Origin: an uncultured Methylopila sp.
GTDB taxonomy: Bacteria; Pseudomonadota; Alphaproteobacteria; Rhizobiales; Methylopilaceae
Direction: 5' to 3'
Length of the DNA: 64,000 bases
Assembly: GCA_902168115.1 (NCBI GenBank)
Contig: CABHPB010000148.1
Span: 54,124 to 118,123, forward strand
Below, piece by piece: positions 1 to 14,440 of this stretch (position 1 is its first letter; every line of letters begins with the position of its first letter). The position numbers were made by a program, and so were the translations under genes. The notes under the pieces are model-generated. The model was given only the letters and a program-made list of their open reading frames with translations, was not told the DNA's origin and did not search any database.

Positions 1-542
1 AAGGTGCCGAGCTTCGACGGGTCCGACATCTCTGCGAACATCTGCACCATGCCGATCAGCGTGCCGATCATGCCGAAAGCCGGGGCGCAGTCGCCGATGC
101 CGCGGAACACCTTGGCGGCCATCTCCAGCCGGTGGAGGTTGAGGTCGCGCTCCTTCTCGAGCGTCTCGCGGATGAAGTTCTCGTCGAAGCCGTCGGCGAC
201 GTAGCGCACGCCCTTGGCCAGGAACGCGTCGTGCGGCGTCGCCTTGTCGAGGCCGACCGGCCCGGACTTGCGGACGATGTTGGCGAGTTCGGCGATCTCG
301 GCGATGAGGTCGCGCGGATTGGCGTGCGCGCCGCCGAGGCCGAGCACTGTCTTGATCGCGGTCGGGAAGGACGACAGGAACGCGCTCATCTCGAAGCGCA
401 GCAGCGTCGCGGTGATCGCGCCGCCGAAGATCACGATGACGGCGTGCTCGGAGTAATAGCGCTCGAGGCCGCCGCCCTCGTGGATCAGGAAGCCGAGAAC
501 GCCGACCCCGCCGACGAATCCCAAGATGGTGGCGAAATCCAT
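1..542 (-). CDS. motA: Flagellar motor stator protein MotA/PomA family (3' part cut by window edge)
   Basis: The reading frame runs from an ATG at 540-542 leftwards off the edge and shows 180 codons of the N-terminus. Residues about 3-21 and 29-48 are two hydrophobic segments. Near residue 150 the third one begins with a P-A-F-G-M-I-G-T-L-I-G core, which is diagnostic of the MotA/PomA/ExbB stator fold. The cytoplasmic loop with the L-E-K-E-R-D-L-N-L-H-R stretch fits MotA rather than ExbB. MotA pairs with MotB to conduct ions across the inner membrane and drive the flagellum. The short N-terminus resembles the PomA-like branch more than enteric MotA. The missing C-terminus and any motB partner lie outside the window. 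Confidence 0.85.
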   Translation of the reverse strand, partial: MDFATILGFVGGVGVLGFLIHEGGGLERYYSEHAVIVIFGGAITATLLRFEMSAFLSSFPTAIKTVLGLGGAHANPRDLIAEIAELANIVRKSGPVGLDKATPHDAFLAKGVRYVADGFDENFIRETLEKERDLNLHRLEMAAKVFRGIGDCAPAFGMIGTLIGMVQMFAEMSDPSKLGT

Positions 543-677
543 GCTCGTCCCCGGAATGCTCCGGGTGCGAACAACCCGGCGAACGGGCGCAATCGTGAAG
601 ATTTGGGGTTAAGGGGGAGTGAAGGAGGGGTGGCGTTCCTAACCTGATGGAAAAGGAGACGCGTCTATGCCTGTGGC

Positions 678-1064
678 ATGTTTGTGCGCTTCGTCACCAA
701 TCAGAAGGATCGACGCTCCGGACGGAGGCAAGGTCTGTTCGCCGCCGTGAGCGATTTGCGCAAGACCGGCCGGCTCTCCGATTGGGACGAGCGAAAGCTC
801 GACGCCCTGCGCGAATGGTTCGAAATCAATCTTCCGGTTCCCGACCGCTTTTCGCTGTCGCCGCGGCCTCATCGGAAAGCGCAAGCGATAAGCTGGTTTA
901 GGAACACGTCTGTCGAAAGCATCGCGCGTATCCGGGAATACGCGGCGCTGATTGAGGACTACGGAGTGCTTGTCGAGATGATCCGAACCGAGAGGCCAGG
1001 GTTCATCGTCTACGAAGATGAGTATCAAGTCGTAGCGTACCCGTTCGCGGATACGGAGAACTAG
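678..1064 (+). CDS. Conserved hypothetical protein, 128 aa
   Basis: This is a small soluble protein starting M-F-V-R-F-V and ending in a stretch with E-R-P-G-F-I-V-Y-E-D-E. I recognise that layout from a widespread uncharacterised family of similar length in alphaproteobacteria, but no function is assigned. It has no signal peptide and no membrane segment. The only purine-rich ribosome-binding candidate (AAGGAGA near 653-659) is about 18 bases from the ATG, so the start is not firm; no in-frame alternative ATG lies between. It stands alone between divergent motA and convergent kdsD. Confidence 0.7.
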   Translation: MFVRFVTNQKDRRSGRRQGLFAAVSDLRKTGRLSDWDERKLDALREWFEINLPVPDRFSLSPRPHRKAQAISWFRNTSVESIARIREYAALIEDYGVLVEMIRTERPGFIVYEDEYQVVAYPFADTEN

Positions 1065-1074
1065 CGGTCGCCTG

Positions 1075-2079
1075 TCAGGCCAGCCCAAGCTTCAGCAGGT
1101 CGTGAATGTGGACGAGACCGACCGGCTTTCCGGCGTCGACCACGAACAGCGCGGTGATCGCCCGGCCCTGAAGCTCGCTCATGGCGCCGGCTGCGAGGTC
1201 GTTCGGGCCGACGACGCGCGGCGAGCGGGTCATCACGGCGTCGACCGCCATGGCGGTGAGGCCCGGTCCCATGTGGCGGCGCAGGTCGCCGTCGGTCACG
1301 ATGCCGGTCAGCGCGCCATCGCCGTCGACCACGCCGACGCAGCCAAAACTCTTGCGCGACATGACGATGAGGGCTTCCGACATCAGCGCGCCCTCGCCGA
1401 TGACGGGCACCGCCTCGCCGACATGCATGACGTCGCGCACGAAGGTGAGCACCGCGCCGAGCTTGCCGCCGGGGTGGAAGCGCTTGAAGTCGCCCGGCGT
1501 GAACTTGCGGTTCTCGAGCAGCGCGACCGAGAGCGCGTCGCCGATCGCGAGCTGCATCGTGGTCGAGGTGGTCGGCGCGAGGCCGTGCGGGCAGGCCTCG
1601 CCGACACGCGGCAGGATCATCGCGACGTCCGCCGCGCGGCCGAGCGCGCTGGACAGGCTCGAGGTCACCGCGACGAGCGGCACGCGGAAACGGTGCGCGT
1701 AATGCAGCATGTCGCGCAGCTCCGCGGTCTCGCCGGACCAGGAGATCGCGACGATCACGTCGTCGGAGGCGATCATGCCGAGGTCGCCGTGGCTCGCCTC
1801 GGCGGGATGGACGAAGAAGGCGGGCGTGCCGGTCGAGGCGAGCGTCGCGGCGATCTTGCGGGCGATATGGCCGCTCTTGCCGATGCCCGAGACGATCACC
1901 CGGCCCTTGGACGCCGCGATGATGTCGACCGCCTTGGCGAAGGCGACGCCGAGCGCGCCCTTCAACGCGCCGGCGAGGCTCGCAAGTCCGGCCTGCTCGA
2001 TCTCGACGGTGCGGATCGCGGAGGCGACCGCGGCGCTGGTCTCGGCGTCGTCGGCGGAAGTGCGGAGCGGCTGCGCCAT
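1075..2079 (-). CDS. kdsD: Arabinose-5-phosphate isomerase (KpsF/GutQ family)
   Basis: The enzyme interconverts D-ribulose 5-phosphate and D-arabinose 5-phosphate, the first step of KDO synthesis for the LPS inner core, in the cytoplasm. The 334-aa length is typical. An SIS domain covers roughly residues 45-190, with the sugar-phosphate motif S-G-I-G-K-S-G-H at 64-71, H-P-A-E-A-S-H-G at 91-98 and S-W-S-G-E-T at 113-118. Two CBS domains follow (about 215-330), including the T-D-G-D-L-R-R-H motif. It is convergent with the upstream hypothetical gene and divergent from the outer-membrane barrel gene at 2214. Other LPS and sugar-nucleotide genes (galU, lptA, lptB, rfb) occur in the window. Confidence 0.95.
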   Translation of the reverse strand: MAQPLRTSADDAETSAAVASAIRTVEIEQAGLASLAGALKGALGVAFAKAVDIIAASKGRVIVSGIGKSGHIARKIAATLASTGTPAFFVHPAEASHGDLGMIASDDVIVAISWSGETAELRDMLHYAHRFRVPLVAVTSSLSSALGRAADVAMILPRVGEACPHGLAPTTSTTMQLAIGDALSVALLENRKFTPGDFKRFHPGGKLGAVLTFVRDVMHVGEAVPVIGEGALMSEALIVMSRKSFGCVGVVDGDGALTGIVTDGDLRRHMGPGLTAMAVDAVMTRSPRVVGPNDLAAGAMSELQGRAITALFVVDAGKPVGLVHIHDLLKLGLA

Positions 2080-2213
2080 GGCGGATAGGGTCTCGACTCG
2101 AACTCGGGGGCGCGGCGAGCGCCCGAGGGCTGTCTAGCACCTTCGCGCGGAGCGTGCACGCGGGCGCGCGGCTTCAGGCTTTCTTAACCACGTTCGTTTG
2201 AAGGTCTTTAATC

Positions 2214-4064
2214 ATGACGGCCTCGCGCGCGGGGTTCGTCGCCTCGCGGCCGAAAGAAGCCATGTCACGTCGCCGCGCGCTCCTCGCCGCGCTCCTGCTG
2301 TCCGCCGCGCCCATTGCTCCCTGGGCGCCGGCGATCGCCCAAACGCCGGCCCCGGCGGACCAGGGGACGCGGCCGATCACGCCCGCGCCGACCTATGGCG
2401 CGCAGGCCGGCTCGTCCTACCAGCCGCCCGCGTCGCGCCAGCCCGCGGCGACCGGGCGCCGGCTCGAGGTTCCGCCGCTCGGCGGCGCGGCCGGACAGTC
2501 GACCGGCGGAGGACAGTCGGCGACCGGCTGGCAGACGACGAAACGGGGTTTTGAGGCCGAGCAGCAGCGCGAACAGCTGCGCCGGCTCGACGAAAACACG
2601 CTCGCCGGCGGCCAGCCTAACCTCGCCGGCGGCGACTACGGCGTCGATCCGCAGGAACCCCAGCCGCTCGCCGGCGGCGACTACGGACTGCCGGTGAACC
2701 GCCCGGCGCTGACCGTCACCATCGCGCCGTCCGTGCTGGGCGATCCGCTCGCGGCCGCGCCCCGCGGCTTCCGCAATTCTCGTCTGCCGCGCCTGCGCCG
2801 GCTGCCCGATCCCTCGACCCTGACGGCGCCGGGACAGGTCGACCCGGACGACCCCTACGCGCCGCTCGGCGTCCGCGCCGGCGCCTTCCTGATCCGCCCG
2901 TCGATCGAGACTGCGATCGGCTACGACGACAATCCGGACCGGCTTCCCAAGAACGGCCGGACCAACACGGGCACTGGAACTGGAACCGGAACGGGGGGCG
3001 GGAGCAAGCCCAAGGGCTCGGCGTATTCGCGCCTGCGCAGCGAGCTCGACGTGCAGTCGGACTGGGAGCGTCACGCGCTCGACTTCCGCGGCGCCGCCGA
3101 GGTGCGCAAGGACTTTCAGATCAAGGACTCCGGCTACGAGCCGCAGGTCAACGCCGCGCTTTCGGGCCGCGTCGACGTCACCGAGCGCACCCAGATCAAC
3201 ACGGAGCTGCGCGGCAGCGTGGCCGCGGCGCGGCCCGGCGATCCGGACACCCCGACCGGGATCAAGGGCGAGGAGATCACCCGCAACGCCGGCGCGACGC
3301 TTGGCGTCGCGCAGCGGTTCAATCGGCTCAGCCTGCGCCTCGACGGGCTCGTCGACCGCTTCACGGTCGACGACACGAAGAACCAGGACGGCACGAAGAA
3401 CAACAACGACTACCGCGCCTACAACCAGTACGAGGTCCGGTTGCGCGGCGCCTATGAGGTGTCGCCGAAGCTGGAGCCGTTCGCGGAGATCGCGCTCGAC
3501 ACGCGCGACTACGACCTGCGCCGCGCTCCGGGCGACCCGACCGATCCCGGCCGCAAGCTCGGCTCAAGCGGATGGGCCGCGCGCGGCGGCGCCCGCTTCG
3601 AGCTGACGCGGCTGGTTTCCGGCGAGGCGAGCCTCGGCTACGGCAAGCAGACGCAGAAGGACCCGAACTTCAAGGCGGCGGAAGGCCTTCTCATCGACGG
3701 CGCCGTCGCCTGGGCGCCGACGGCGCTGACGACGGTGCGGTTCACCGCGACCTCGGCCCTTCAGGAATCCTCGGACCTCGCGACGGCGGGCGTCCTCAGC
3801 CGCAACTTCGTGGCCTCGGTCGAGCACCGCCTTCGCCGCAACTGGTCGGTGACCGCGCGGGCAGGCTACGAGCGCTCGGAATACAAGGGCTCGAACCCGA
3901 GAGCGCGCTACGACACGACCACGATCGGTCTCGACACCGAATACAGGCTGAACAGGAGTCTCGCTCTGACCGGCAGCCTCGAGCGGGTCCACCAGGACAG
4001 CTCGCTCCGCAACGACGACTACACCGCCTCGATCATCGAGTTCGGCCTGAAGTTCCGGCGATAG
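2214..4064 (+). CDS. Outer-membrane beta-barrel protein (BBP2-type)
   Basis: This is a 616-aa secreted protein. A signal peptide (M-S-R-R-R-A-L-L-A-A-L-L-L followed by an A-I-A-Q cleavage region) begins at an internal ATG at 2262, so the true start may be 2262 rather than 2214. Residues about 45-220 are Pro/Gly/Gln-rich and carry two L-A-G-G-D-Y-G repeats. The region from about 225 to the end alternates polar and aromatic residues as in a transmembrane barrel. The phrase A-I-G-Y-D-D-N-P is typical of the putative beta-barrel porin 2 family. A Thr-Gly tract lies near residues 251-262. The function is likely an outer-membrane porin or exopolysaccharide-associated barrel; the substrate cannot be told. 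It is convergent with galU. Confidence 0.75.
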   Translation: MTASRAGFVASRPKEAMSRRRALLAALLLSAAPIAPWAPAIAQTPAPADQGTRPITPAPTYGAQAGSSYQPPASRQPAATGRRLEVPPLGGAAGQSTGGGQSATGWQTTKRGFEAEQQREQLRRLDENTLAGGQPNLAGGDYGVDPQEPQPLAGGDYGLPVNRPALTVTIAPSVLGDPLAAAPRGFRNSRLPRLRRLPDPSTLTAPGQVDPDDPYAPLGVRAGAFLIRPSIETAIGYDDNPDRLPKNGRTNTGTGTGTGTGGGSKPKGSAYSRLRSELDVQSDWERHALDFRGAAEVRKDFQIKDSGYEPQVNAALSGRVDVTERTQINTELRGSVAAARPGDPDTPTGIKGEEITRNAGATLGVAQRFNRLSLRLDGLVDRFTVDDTKNQDGTKNNNDYRAYNQYEVRLRGAYEVSPKLEPFAEIALDTRDYDLRRAPGDPTDPGRKLGSSGWAARGGARFELTRLVSGEASLGYGKQTQKDPNFKAAEGLLIDGAVAWAPTALTTVRFTATSALQESSDLATAGVLSRNFVASVEHRLRRNWSVTARAGYERSEYKGSNPRARYDTTTIGLDTEYRLNRSLALTGSLERVHQDSSLRNDDYTASIIEFGLKFRR

Positions 4065-4074
4065 GCGCGCCGCT

Positions 4075-4953
4075 TCACCCCTTCAGCAGCGCCTCGATCT
4101 CCGCGCGGAACTCCGACGACAGGTCGGACGTCGCGAGGCCATAGGCGACGTTTGCGGTGAGGAAGCCGAGCTTCGAGCCGGTGTCGTACACCTTGCCGGT
4201 GAAGGCGTAGCCGGAGAAGGCCTGCGTCTCGGCAAGCTTGAGCATGGAGTCGGTGAGCTGGATCTCGCCGCCGGCGCCCGGCTCCTGTTTCGAAAGCAGA
4301 TCGAAGATCTCCGGCTGCAGGATGTAGCGCCCCGAGATCGCGAGGTTCGACTGGGCCGTGCCCTTGGCGGGCTTCTCGACCATCGAGGTCATCTTGAAGC
4401 CCTTGCCGACGGCCTCGCCCTTGCCGACGATGCCGTACTGGTGGGTCTGGTCGTCCGGCACCTCGTAGGTGGCGATCACATTGCCGCCGCCGGCCTCGTC
4501 GTAGACCTCGATCATCTCGGCGAGGCAGCCGCGCTTGGCCTGGTGCAGCATGTCCGGCAGGATCAGCGCGAAGGGCTCGTCGCCGACGATGTCGCGCGCG
4601 CACCAGACGGCGTGGCCGAGGCCGAGCGGCTCCTGCTGGCGGGTGAAGCTGGTCGTGCCCGCCTTCGGCAGCTGGGCCTTCAGGATCTCCATCGCCTCCG
4701 CCTTGTTGCGGCGGGCCAGCGTGTCGTCGAGCTCGTACTGCTTGTCGAAATGATCCTCGATCACCGCCTTGTTACGGCCGGTCACGAAGACGAAATGCTC
4801 GACGCCGGCCTCGCGCGCCTCGTCGACCACGTGCTGGATCACCGGCTTGTCGACGACCGTCAGCATCTCCTTGGGGATCGCCTTGGTGGCGGGCAGGAAA
4901 CGCGTGCCGAGGCCGGCGACTGGAAACACGGCCTTGCGGATCGGGCGGGACAT
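4075..4953 (-). CDS. galU: UTP--glucose-1-phosphate uridylyltransferase
   Basis: It makes UDP-glucose from UTP and glucose 1-phosphate, feeding LPS, exopolysaccharide and glucan synthesis. The 292-aa length matches bacterial GalU. The nucleotide-binding signature [11 protein letters not shown] lies at residues 14-24 and is followed by P-K-E-M-L. The E-K-P loop and the G-E-I-Q-L-T-D motif are also present. It is convergent with the beta-barrel gene, 10 bases apart. A partly palindromic GGTTAAC-N5-GCTAACC sequence at 5073-5091 lies in the divergent region shared with the transglycosylase gene. Confidence 0.95.
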   Translation of the reverse strand: MSRPIRKAVFPVAGLGTRFLPATKAIPKEMLTVVDKPVIQHVVDEAREAGVEHFVFVTGRNKAVIEDHFDKQYELDDTLARRNKAEAMEILKAQLPKAGTTSFTRQQEPLGLGHAVWCARDIVGDEPFALILPDMLHQAKRGCLAEMIEVYDEAGGGNVIATYEVPDDQTHQYGIVGKGEAVGKGFKMTSMVEKPAKGTAQSNLAISGRYILQPEIFDLLSKQEPGAGGEIQLTDSMLKLAETQAFSGYAFTGKVYDTGSKLGFLTANVAYGLATSDLSSEFRAEIEALLKG

Positions 4954-5167
4954 GGGAACTCCGGGCGAGGCGGAAGGGCTGCGGCCTCACATCGGCCGCG
5001 GTGGCGCGCCAAATCTGGGACGCGAAGGCGATGCGTAAAGGCGCCGGCGCGCGCGCTCAAGCGCGCGATCGTGGTTAACGCGATGCTAACCGCTCGGGAT
5101 AAGCCTTGTGCCGACCCCTGAATCGCTCGGTCACCGAGCGTCCATCCGCCCGCGAGGAGACGACGTC

Positions 5168-6274
5168 ATGCCGCCCGCGACATTCCCCCAGCTTCGCCGT
5201 ATCGGCGCGGCGCTCGGCCTTGCGCTGGCGACGGCGCTCTCCTGCGCGAGCGGCGCCTCGGCCGAGCCGCGCCTCGACGCCTTCGTCCGGAGCTTCAAGC
5301 CGACCGCGCTGAAGGCCGGAGTGAGCTCGGCCACCTACGACCGCGCCTTCCGCGGCGTGACCTATGACAGCGAGGCGATCGAGAAGTTCGGACGTCAGCT
5401 CGAGTTCAAGCTTTCGATTGCGAACTACATCGACACCCAGGTCTCCGACACCCGCATCAACAAGGGCAAGGAGATGCTGCAGCAGTACGCGCCGGTGCTG
5501 GCCCGCATCGAGAAGCAGTATGGGGTCGACAGGTACTCGGTGCTCGCCGTCTGGGGCATGGAGACCAACTACGGCGCGACCATGGGCGGCCACAACGTCA
5601 TCAGCGCGATCGCGACGCTCGCCTGCTGCGCCCACCGCCGCAACGACTTCTACCGCCGCGAACTGGTCGCAGCGCTCAAGATCCTCGACGCCGGCCATGT
5701 CACGCCCGAGAACATGATCGGCTCCTGGGCCGGCGCGATGGGCCAGACCCAGTTCATGCCCACCAACTTCAACCCCTACGCGGCCGACTTCGACGGCGAC
5801 GGCAAGCGGGACATCTGGAACTCGGTGCCGGACGCGCTCGCCTCGACGGCGAACTTTCTGCGCAAGCACGGCTGGCAGCCGGGGCAGGGCTGGGGCCGCG
5901 AGGCGCCCGGCGGCGCCTTCAAGCCGGCCGGCCCGAACGGCCCGACCTTCGCGACGACTGCGAACTACCGGGTCATCAAGCGCTACAACAACGCCGACAG
6001 CTATGCGCTCGCGGTCGCGCACCTGTCCGACCGCATCAAGGGCGGCGGCCGGTTCGTCACGCCCTGGCCGAACCATTCCCCGCCGCTCGACGAAGCGGGG
6101 CGCATCGAGCTCCAGACCCATCTCGCGCGGCTCGGCTACGCCGTCGGCGAGCCGGACGGCAAGATCGGGCCGGCGACCCGCGAGGCCATCACCTCCTGGC
6201 AGAAGAAGCAGGGTCTCGCCCCCGACGGCTACGCCAGCGTGACGCTGCTGCGGCAGATCAAGTCGTCGCGCTGA
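5168..6274 (+). CDS. Lytic murein transglycosylase (MltB-type) with peptidoglycan-binding domain
   Basis: It cleaves peptidoglycan glycan strands to 1,6-anhydromuropeptides in the periplasm. I chose the ATG at 5168 over 5108 because GAGGAG sits about 9 bases ahead of it and a signal peptide follows directly (residues about 10-32). The catalytic glutamate is E132 in the G-M-E-T-N-Y-G motif, followed by G-A-M-G-Q-T-Q-F-M-P, both hallmarks of the SLT_2/MltB fold. The last 60 residues form a PG_binding_1 repeat (L-G-Y-A-V-G-E-P-D-G-K-I-G-P-A-T-R). Total length is 368 aa. The SGNH esterase gene follows 55 bases later on the same strand. Confidence 0.93.
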   Translation: MPPATFPQLRRIGAALGLALATALSCASGASAEPRLDAFVRSFKPTALKAGVSSATYDRAFRGVTYDSEAIEKFGRQLEFKLSIANYIDTQVSDTRINKGKEMLQQYAPVLARIEKQYGVDRYSVLAVWGMETNYGATMGGHNVISAIATLACCAHRRNDFYRRELVAALKILDAGHVTPENMIGSWAGAMGQTQFMPTNFNPYAADFDGDGKRDIWNSVPDALASTANFLRKHGWQPGQGWGREAPGGAFKPAGPNGPTFATTANYRVIKRYNNADSYALAVAHLSDRIKGGGRFVTPWPNHSPPLDEAGRIELQTHLARLGYAVGEPDGKIGPATREAITSWQKKQGLAPDGYASVTLLRQIKSSR

Positions 6275-6329
6275 TCGGGACTTCGCGCATCGGTGGTCGG
6301 CGCCGGCGGTCCGTGCTAGCGTCGAGCCC

Positions 6330-7814
6330 ATGAAACGGCTCGTCCTCTGCGCCCTTCTGGCGCTGGCCGCAGCGGCTGTGTTCACGCCCGTCGGCCCCGG
6401 CGCGCAGGCGCAGGGCTGGTTCGACTGGTCCCGCTCCGAACGTCGCGGTTACGACGACGGCTACGATCGCCGCGGCCGGGAGCTCGCGCGCCGCCAGGCG
6501 CGCCGAGCGCGCGTCGATGACGACGACCGCCGCGAGCCGAATTTTTTCCAGCGTCTGTTCGGCGGCGGCCGCGTGCAGGACGACGATCAGGGCTGGCGCG
6601 CGCGCGAGGACGCCGGGGCCGTCGAGATCCGCCGCAAGCCGCGCCGCGTCCGGCGAGCGCCGCCGGCCGCCGCTCCCGCGCTGGCGGCGACGCCGCCCGG
6701 CGTGACCGCGACGCCGACGCCCGGCGATCCGGCCGCTCCGCCGCCCGTTCCGGTCGCGCCGTCGACCTTCGTGGCGGTGATCGGCGACAGCGTCGCCGAG
6801 AACCTGGCGGGCGGCCTCGAGGAGGGCTTCGCGGACGCGCCCGAGCTGCAGGTCAAGCGCGTCACCAAGCCGAATTCGGGGCTCGTGCGGGCGGACTATT
6901 TCGATTTCGTCCCCGCCATCCAGAAGGCGATCGAGGGCGGTCCGATCACCTACGCCGTGTTCGACATCGGCGTGAACGACCGCCAGCCCTTCCTGGACAG
7001 CCGCAAGGACGCGCCGCTCTCCGACGAGTGGAAGCGCCGCTACGCAAGCCGCGTCGACGCCGTTCTCGCGCCCTTCAAGGAGCGCAAGATCCCGATCTAC
7101 TGGGTGGGCCTCGCCGCAAGCGAGGGCCGCAGGGCGACGACCGACCACATCGCGATCAACGCGCTGGCCAAGGAGCGAGTCGAGGCGGCGGGCGGAACCT
7201 ATGTCGACGTGTGGGAGGGCTTCGTCGACGAGGACGGCGCCTATTCCGACGTCGGCCTCCAGCTCGACGGCCAGACCGGGCGGCTCAGGCTGCCGGACGG
7301 CGTGCACTACACCAAGGCCGGCGCCCGCAAGCTCGCCCACTATGTCGAGCAGGAGATCCGCAAGGTCTTCCAGCCCAAGCCCGCGACGCCCGAGGCGGTG
7401 GTGGCCGCGGTCAATCCCGATCCCGGCGCGGCCGCCCCGCAGCCCGGGCCGGCCGCCGAGAAGCCGAAGCCGATCGCGAGCCCGGTGATGGTGCTGACCG
7501 CGCCGCGGCGCGGGGCGGACGGGGCGCTCGCGACGGCCCCGATGACGATCACGGCGCGCGACGCGTCCGAGCAGGCGACGCGGGTGCTGGTGAAGGGCGA
7601 GGCGCCGGACGCCGATCCCGGGCGGATGGACGATCACCGCTGGCCCGGCGCCGAAGCGCCGAAGCCGGCGGCGCTCCTGCTCGACAAGGCCGCGCCGCCC
7701 GCCGAGCCGGTGTCTGCGAAGGCTTCGCCTTCGGCCCCGCCGCTGTCGGCGACCGATCCGCGCCCGACGGAGCAGAACGCGCCGGCGCTGCAGTCGCCGC
7801 CCGCGCTGCGCTGA
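6330..7814 (+). CDS. Secreted SGNH-hydrolase family protein (DUF459-type)
   Basis: This is a 494-aa exported protein with an N-terminal signal peptide (residues 1-28). A charged Asp/Arg-rich stretch (30-110) and a Pro/Ala linker follow. The SGNH core runs from about residue 147 to 340: the nucleophile motif G-D-S-V-A-E-N is near 152 and the C-terminal D-G-V-H-Y-T, holding the catalytic Asp/His, is near 323. That arrangement and the Arg/Asp-rich N-terminus match DUF459 proteins of rhizobia and relatives. A long Ala/Pro-rich tail (350-494) may be surface-exposed. Likely a periplasmic or envelope esterase; the substrate is unknown. Its position after a transglycosylase gene suggests envelope polymer modification, which is inference. 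Confidence 0.8.
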   Translation: MKRLVLCALLALAAAAVFTPVGPGAQAQGWFDWSRSERRGYDDGYDRRGRELARRQARRARVDDDDRREPNFFQRLFGGGRVQDDDQGWRAREDAGAVEIRRKPRRVRRAPPAAAPALAATPPGVTATPTPGDPAAPPPVPVAPSTFVAVIGDSVAENLAGGLEEGFADAPELQVKRVTKPNSGLVRADYFDFVPAIQKAIEGGPITYAVFDIGVNDRQPFLDSRKDAPLSDEWKRRYASRVDAVLAPFKERKIPIYWVGLAASEGRRATTDHIAINALAKERVEAAGGTYVDVWEGFVDEDGAYSDVGLQLDGQTGRLRLPDGVHYTKAGARKLAHYVEQEIRKVFQPKPATPEAVVAAVNPDPGAAAPQPGPAAEKPKPIASPVMVLTAPRRGADGALATAPMTITARDASEQATRVLVKGEAPDADPGRMDDHRWPGAEAPKPAALLLDKAAPPAEPVSAKASPSAPPLSATDPRPTEQNAPALQSPPALR

Positions 7815-7829
7815 TCCTTCGGCCGCGCC

Positions 7830-9254
7830 TCAGCGCGGCAGCGTCGTCGCGCCCATCAGGAAGCTGTCGATCGCGTGCGCGGCCTGCCGGCCCTCGCGGA
7901 TCGCCCAGACCACGAGCGACTGGCCGCGGCGCATGTCGCCGGCCGCGAACACCTTCGGATTCGAGGTCACGTAGCTCATCTCGTCGGCGAGCACGTTGCC
8001 CTTCTTGTCGAGCGCGACGCCCGACTGCTCGAGCATGCCCTCGAGCAGCGGCCCGCGGAACCCGAGCGCGATGAAGACGAGGTCGGCCTTGAGGACGAAT
8101 TCGGTGCCCGGGATCGGCTGGCGCTTGGCGTCGGCGCGGGCGCACTTCAGCCCGGTCACCTTGCCGTTCTTGCCCTCCATGCCGAGCGTGACGGCGGAGA
8201 ACTCGCGGTCGGCGCCCTCGGCCTGGCTGGAGGAGGTGCGGAACTTCATCGGCCAGTACGGCCAGGTCATCAGCTTGTCCTCGACCTTCGGCGGCACCGG
8301 CCGGATGTCGATCTGGGTGACCGTGATCGCGCCCTGGCGGAAGGAGGTGCCGACGCAGTCGGAGGCGGTGTCGCCGCCGCCGATGACGACGACGTGCTTG
8401 CCGGCGGCGTCGACATGCGCCTCGGGGATCTCGCGCTCGCCGCCGACGCGGCGGTTCTGCTGGACGAGGAACGGCATGGCGTAGTGCACGCCCTCGAGCT
8501 CCATGCCGGGAAGCTGCGGATCGCGCGGGTCCTCGGCGCCGCCGGCGAACAGCACGGCGTCGTGGGCGGCCGTGAGCTCGTCCACGGTCTTGGTCACGCC
8601 GACGTTCACGCCGTAATGGAAGACGACGCCTTCGGCCTCCATCTGCTTCACGCGCAGATCGATGTGCTTCTTCTCCATCTTGAAGTCCGGGATGCCGTAG
8701 CGGAGCAGGCCGCCGGCCTTGGGCTCGCGCTCATAGACATGGACGTCGTGGCCCGCGCGCGCGAGCTGCTGCGCGGCGGCGAGGCCGGCCGGACCGGACC
8801 CGACGACGGCGACGGACCTGCCGGTCTTCTCGTCCGCCGGCTCGGGCTTCACCCAGCCGTTCGCGATCGCTTTGTCGGCGATGGCCTGCTCGACGGTCTT
8901 GATGGCGACCGGGATGTTCTCGAGGTTCAGCGTGCACGCCTCCTCGCACGGGGCGGGGCAGATGCGGCCGGTGAACTCCGGGAAGTTGTTGGTCGAGTGG
9001 AGGTTGCGCGCGGCCTCCTCCCAGTCGTCGGCATAGACGAGGTCGTTCCAGTCCGGGATCTGGTTGTTGACCGGGCAGCCCTGCGGGCCGTGGCAGAACG
9101 GGATGCCGCAGTCCATGCAGCGCGCGGCCTGTTTCGAGACCTCGGCGTCGGACATCGGGAGCGTGAACTCCCGGAAATGCCGGATGCGGTCGGACGCCGG
9201 CTGATACCGCGCCTCCTGCCGCTCGATCTCTAGAAAGCCAGTGACCTTACCCAT
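7830..9254 (-). CDS. gltD: Glutamate synthase (NADPH) small subunit
   Basis: GltD supplies electrons from NADPH through FAD and iron-sulfur centres to GltB for glutamate formation from glutamine and 2-oxoglutarate. The 474-aa protein has the N-terminal cysteine cluster C-M-D-C-G-I-P-F-C then C-P-V-N and C-P-A-P-C-E-E-A-C. An FAD-binding [10 protein letters not shown] motif lies near residue 151, and a second dinucleotide site reads [11 protein letters not shown]. It lies 157 bases downstream of gltB on the same strand, the usual gltBD operon. It is convergent with the SGNH gene, 15 bases apart. Confidence 0.96.
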   Translation of the reverse strand: MGKVTGFLEIERQEARYQPASDRIRHFREFTLPMSDAEVSKQAARCMDCGIPFCHGPQGCPVNNQIPDWNDLVYADDWEEAARNLHSTNNFPEFTGRICPAPCEEACTLNLENIPVAIKTVEQAIADKAIANGWVKPEPADEKTGRSVAVVGSGPAGLAAAQQLARAGHDVHVYEREPKAGGLLRYGIPDFKMEKKHIDLRVKQMEAEGVVFHYGVNVGVTKTVDELTAAHDAVLFAGGAEDPRDPQLPGMELEGVHYAMPFLVQQNRRVGGEREIPEAHVDAAGKHVVVIGGGDTASDCVGTSFRQGAITVTQIDIRPVPPKVEDKLMTWPYWPMKFRTSSSQAEGADREFSAVTLGMEGKNGKVTGLKCARADAKRQPIPGTEFVLKADLVFIALGFRGPLLEGMLEQSGVALDKKGNVLADEMSYVTSNPKVFAAGDMRRGQSLVVWAIREGRQAAHAIDSFLMGATTLPR

Positions 9255-9411
9255 TCCGGTCTCCCCCGCGCGGAGGCCCTTCGTACATGTCGCGGCGAGC
9301 CGTCCCTCCCCGGAGGGAGCGGCGGCGGCCGCTAGATTGGACCCGTTCTGAATTCGCGTCCCGGGGGGCCGTCATAGGCCCTCCGGAACGTCAGCGCCAG
9401 TGCGCCTTCCC

Positions 9412-14121
<4,710 letters not shown>

Positions 14122-14440
14122 GTTCGTCTCCACGATCGGGCCCGCAAGGACCGAAGTCTCATGCACGAAAGGCGCCGCGTCGCTGACATGGCTCGCGGCC
14201 CGGCGCGGGTCGGCTTGCGGCTGATGACGCCGCCGCCGTCCCGATGCCCGGCCGATTGTCGTGACGCGCGACGCCTCGTCGCAAATGGACAGTGTTACTG
14301 TCCTATCCTTGGCGCCTTTAATCAGAAAAGGGTCGATCGGTAAAGCCGGCAGGTCAAGCCAGACGCACGGCTCTGGCCTCTGTGGCCGCGAGGCGTCACA
14401 GTCCCGCGCCGCGCATTGAACTTTTGGATGGGTCGAGGAC
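14122..14440. promoter_or_regulatory. Divergent gltB / threonine aldolase regulatory region with 17-bp palindrome
   Basis: These 319 bases separate gltB from the aldolase gene and hold no convincing ORF. The notable element is GGACAGTGTTACTGTCC at 14287-14303, a perfect inverted repeat with 7-base arms and a 3-base centre. Its size suits a dimeric regulator such as an XRE or GntR protein. No riboswitch fold was recognised. Confidence 0.5.
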
